Positions 62,543-64,000 of a DNA stretch of 64,000 bases are shown here, one piece after another. The notes under the pieces are model-generated. The model did not search any database. It saw only the letters and a list, made by a program, of their open reading frames with translations, and was not told where the DNA came from. The stretch's first letter is position 1, and each line of letters starts with the position of its first letter. The position numbers and the translations under genes were made by a program. The stretch comes from an uncultured Tateyamaria sp. (GTDB taxonomy: Bacteria; Pseudomonadota; Alphaproteobacteria; Rhodobacterales; Rhodobacteraceae). The stretch covers positions 310,001 through 374,000 of the forward strand of contig NZ_CANNDN010000001.1 of NCBI RefSeq assembly GCF_947503465.1. The letters are read 5' to 3'.

Positions 62543-63647
62543 AACCGTCCATGTACCGTTGGGTGACCGCGCCTATGATGTGCTGATCGGGCCCGGCCTT
62601 TTGGCGGAATCCGGGGCACTGATCGCACCATTGTTGCCGCGCCCGCGTTTGGCAGTCGTCACTGAAAGCCGAGTGGCTGGCCTGCATCTGGAGGCGCTGC
62701 GGGCAGGTCTTGCCGCTGCGGGGATCGAAGCGGTCGCTCTTGAGTTGCCCCCGGGCGAGGCCACCAAGAACTGGGCCCATCTGGGACAGGTGACCGAATG
62801 GCTGCTGGATCAAAAGATCGAACGCCGGGACGTTGTGGTGGCTCTGGGCGGCGGCGTCATCGGCGACCTTGTGGGCTTTGCCTGCGCTATCCTGCGCCGT
62901 GGTGTGCGCTTTGTGCAGGTGCCCACGTCGTTGCTGGCGCAGGTTGACAGTTCGGTGGGCGGCAAGACCGGGATCAACACGGCGCAGGGCAAGAACCTGG
63001 CCGGCGCCTTTCATCAGCCCAGCCTCGTTCTGGCCGACACGGATGTGCTTGGCTCGTTATCCGAGCGTGATTTTCTGGCAGGCTATGGCGAGGTGATGAA
63101 ATACGGGCTGTTGGGCGATTCCGCGTTCTTTGAGTGGCTCGAACACAATGCCCCCGCCATGGCGTCAGGCGATATGGCCCTGCGGGTTGCCGCCGTGAAA
63201 CGGTCGGTTGAGATGAAGGCCGAGATCGTGACGCGCGACGAGACAGAGCAGGGGGACCGTGCGCTTCTGAACCTTGGGCACACATTCTGCCATGCGCTTG
63301 AGGCCGCAACTGGATATTCGGACCGCCTTTTGCATGGAGAAGGTGTGGCAGTGGGATGCGGGTTGGCGTTTGAGCTGTCATCCCGGTTGGGTCTATGCAG
63401 TCAGGAAGCCCCCAGTCGCGTGCGCGCGCATTTGAAAGCGATGGGGATGAAGACCGATATCGCCGACATCCCCGGCGATCTACCGGATGCGGCCGGCCTG
63501 CTGGACCTGATGGGGCAGGACAAGAAGGTTGTCGCAGGCACGCTGAATTTTGTCCTTGCACGCGGGATTGGCGACGCCTTTGTCACCTCGGATGTGCCAC
63601 GCGACGTGGTCATGGGAGTGCTGAAGGACGCGCTGCACGGGCGCTGA
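62535..63647 (+). CDS. aroB: 3-dehydroquinate synthase
   Basis: A 370-residue NAD+- and metal-dependent enzyme that converts DAHP to 3-dehydroquinate, the second step of the shikimate pathway. The NAD loop shows ALGGGVIGDL; the active-site region has VPTSLLAQVDSSVGGKTGIN, and a metal-ligand Glu lies in GYGEVMKYG. The His pair in LNLGHTFCHALEA and LLHGEGVAVG completes the zinc site. Its start lies inside the aroK gene end, indicating translational coupling. Confidence 0.97.
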   Translation: MRETVHVPLGDRAYDVLIGPGLLAESGALIAPLLPRPRLAVVTESRVAGLHLEALRAGLAAAGIEAVALELPPGEATKNWAHLGQVTEWLLDQKIERRDVVVALGGGVIGDLVGFACAILRRGVRFVQVPTSLLAQVDSSVGGKTGINTAQGKNLAGAFHQPSLVLADTDVLGSLSERDFLAGYGEVMKYGLLGDSAFFEWLEHNAPAMASGDMALRVAAVKRSVEMKAEIVTRDETEQGDRALLNLGHTFCHALEAATGYSDRLLHGEGVAVGCGLAFELSSRLGLCSQEAPSRVRAHLKAMGMKTDIADIPGDLPDAAGLLDLMGQDKKVVAGTLNFVLARGIGDAFVTSDVPRDVVMGVLKDALHGR

Positions 63648-63666
63648 TACGGCAAGGGAGAATGCG

Positions 63667-64000
63667 ATGACACCGGACAGGCTCAGGGAACTCTACGGCG
63701 AACCGCACACGCTGGCCGCTGCCAAGGTTGTTTCGACATTCGATCATCATTGCCGCCAGTTCATTGATCATGCGACGTTTCTGGTGCTGGCAAGTTCGGA
63801 CGGTCACAACCTTGATGTGTCGCCCAAGGGCGATCCTGCGGGGTTTGTGCAGGTCGACTCCGACACAACGATGCTGATACCGGACCGCCCCGGCAACAAC
63901 CGGATCGACACTCTGCTGAACATTCTGGCCCATCCGAAAGTCGCGTTATTGTTTATGATCCCTTCGGTCACAGAAACCTTGCGCGTCAATGGCACGGCAG
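63667..64000 (+). CDS. PPOX-type FMN-binding flavoprotein (partial)
   Basis: The window holds about 111 residues of this gene, which continues past the right edge. The sequence MTPDRLRELYGEPHTLAAAK and LVLASSDGHNLDVSPKGDPAGFV resembles the pyridoxamine-5'-phosphate-oxidase-like split-barrel flavoproteins (the MSMEG_1061-type group). The DVSPKGDP and DRPGNNRID stretches fit that group. AAGGGAG lies before the ATG. It follows aroB by 19 bases; no functional link is implied. The end is missing, so length cannot be judged. Confidence 0.85.
   Translation, partial: MTPDRLRELYGEPHTLAAAKVVSTFDHHCRQFIDHATFLVLASSDGHNLDVSPKGDPAGFVQVDSDTTMLIPDRPGNNRIDTLLNILAHPKVALLFMIPSVTETLRVNGTA

Overview
The window reads as chromosome of a marine-type alphaproteobacterium of the Rhodobacteraceae (Roseobacter group). 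This rests on gene content typical of that family: a tripartite TRAP transporter with oversized permeases, DUF2852, DUF2189 and DUF2927 proteins, a single-cysteine DksA, two Hint_2/RTX proteins, and dimethylglycine-dehydrogenase-like FAD/folate enzymes. The DNA is GC-rich, genes are tightly packed and many neighbours share ATGA start/stop overlaps. Almost all of it is housekeeping or metabolic chromosome. I see no prophage, insertion sequence, CRISPR array or rRNA operon; there is one tRNA gene.

Layout. 1-9.4 kb: the tail of an aminotransferase, a peptidoglycan amidase, PBP1A, prfB, an amidase-signature enzyme with a membrane protein, and a Rieske oxygenase with a small partner. 9.5-16 kb: an XRE-type regulator, ilvBN behind a clear branched-chain amino-acid attenuator (leader peptide, antiterminator, terminator), a soluble chemoreceptor-like fragment, and a NarL-type two-component pair. 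16-21 kb: a TRAP transporter divergent from that pair, which probably controls it. 21-30 kb: Bpt aminoacyl-transferase, RDD and DUF2852 membrane proteins, YbaK, GlnE, a lipoprotein, an RlmI-like methyltransferase coupled to a PIN protein, and an M48 protease coupled to a cytochrome P450. 30-35 kb: a minus-strand run with a VWA protein, a tiny membrane protein, a DUF2927 lipoprotein, a GNAT acetyltransferase and a MoxR ATPase. 35-39.4 kb: DksA, an arginine-to-proline module (arginase, ornithine cyclodeaminase, divergent Lrp regulator), DsbB, a YqaA-type membrane protein and tRNA-Leu(CAA).

39.4-49 kb is the most accessory-looking part: a long non-coding stretch, then a 2150-residue acidic protein (RTX repeats, nine cadherin-like domains, C-terminal Hint domain), then a 623-residue RTX-Hint paralogue. 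49-56 kb holds a MobA-like nucleotidyltransferase and a divergent locus: two large FAD/folate oxidoreductase paralogues flanking a radical SAM protein and a 98-residue protein with a Cys-x4-Cys motif. This is my best candidate for an undescribed system. 56-64 kb: a membrane-bound LytTR regulator, a CorC-family protein, a metallophosphoesterase-like protein with a degenerate first motif, XerD, two proteins of unknown function, aroK-aroB, and the start of a PPOX-type flavoprotein.

No database search was possible. Family names come from recognisable motifs and architecture, and weak assignments are marked.
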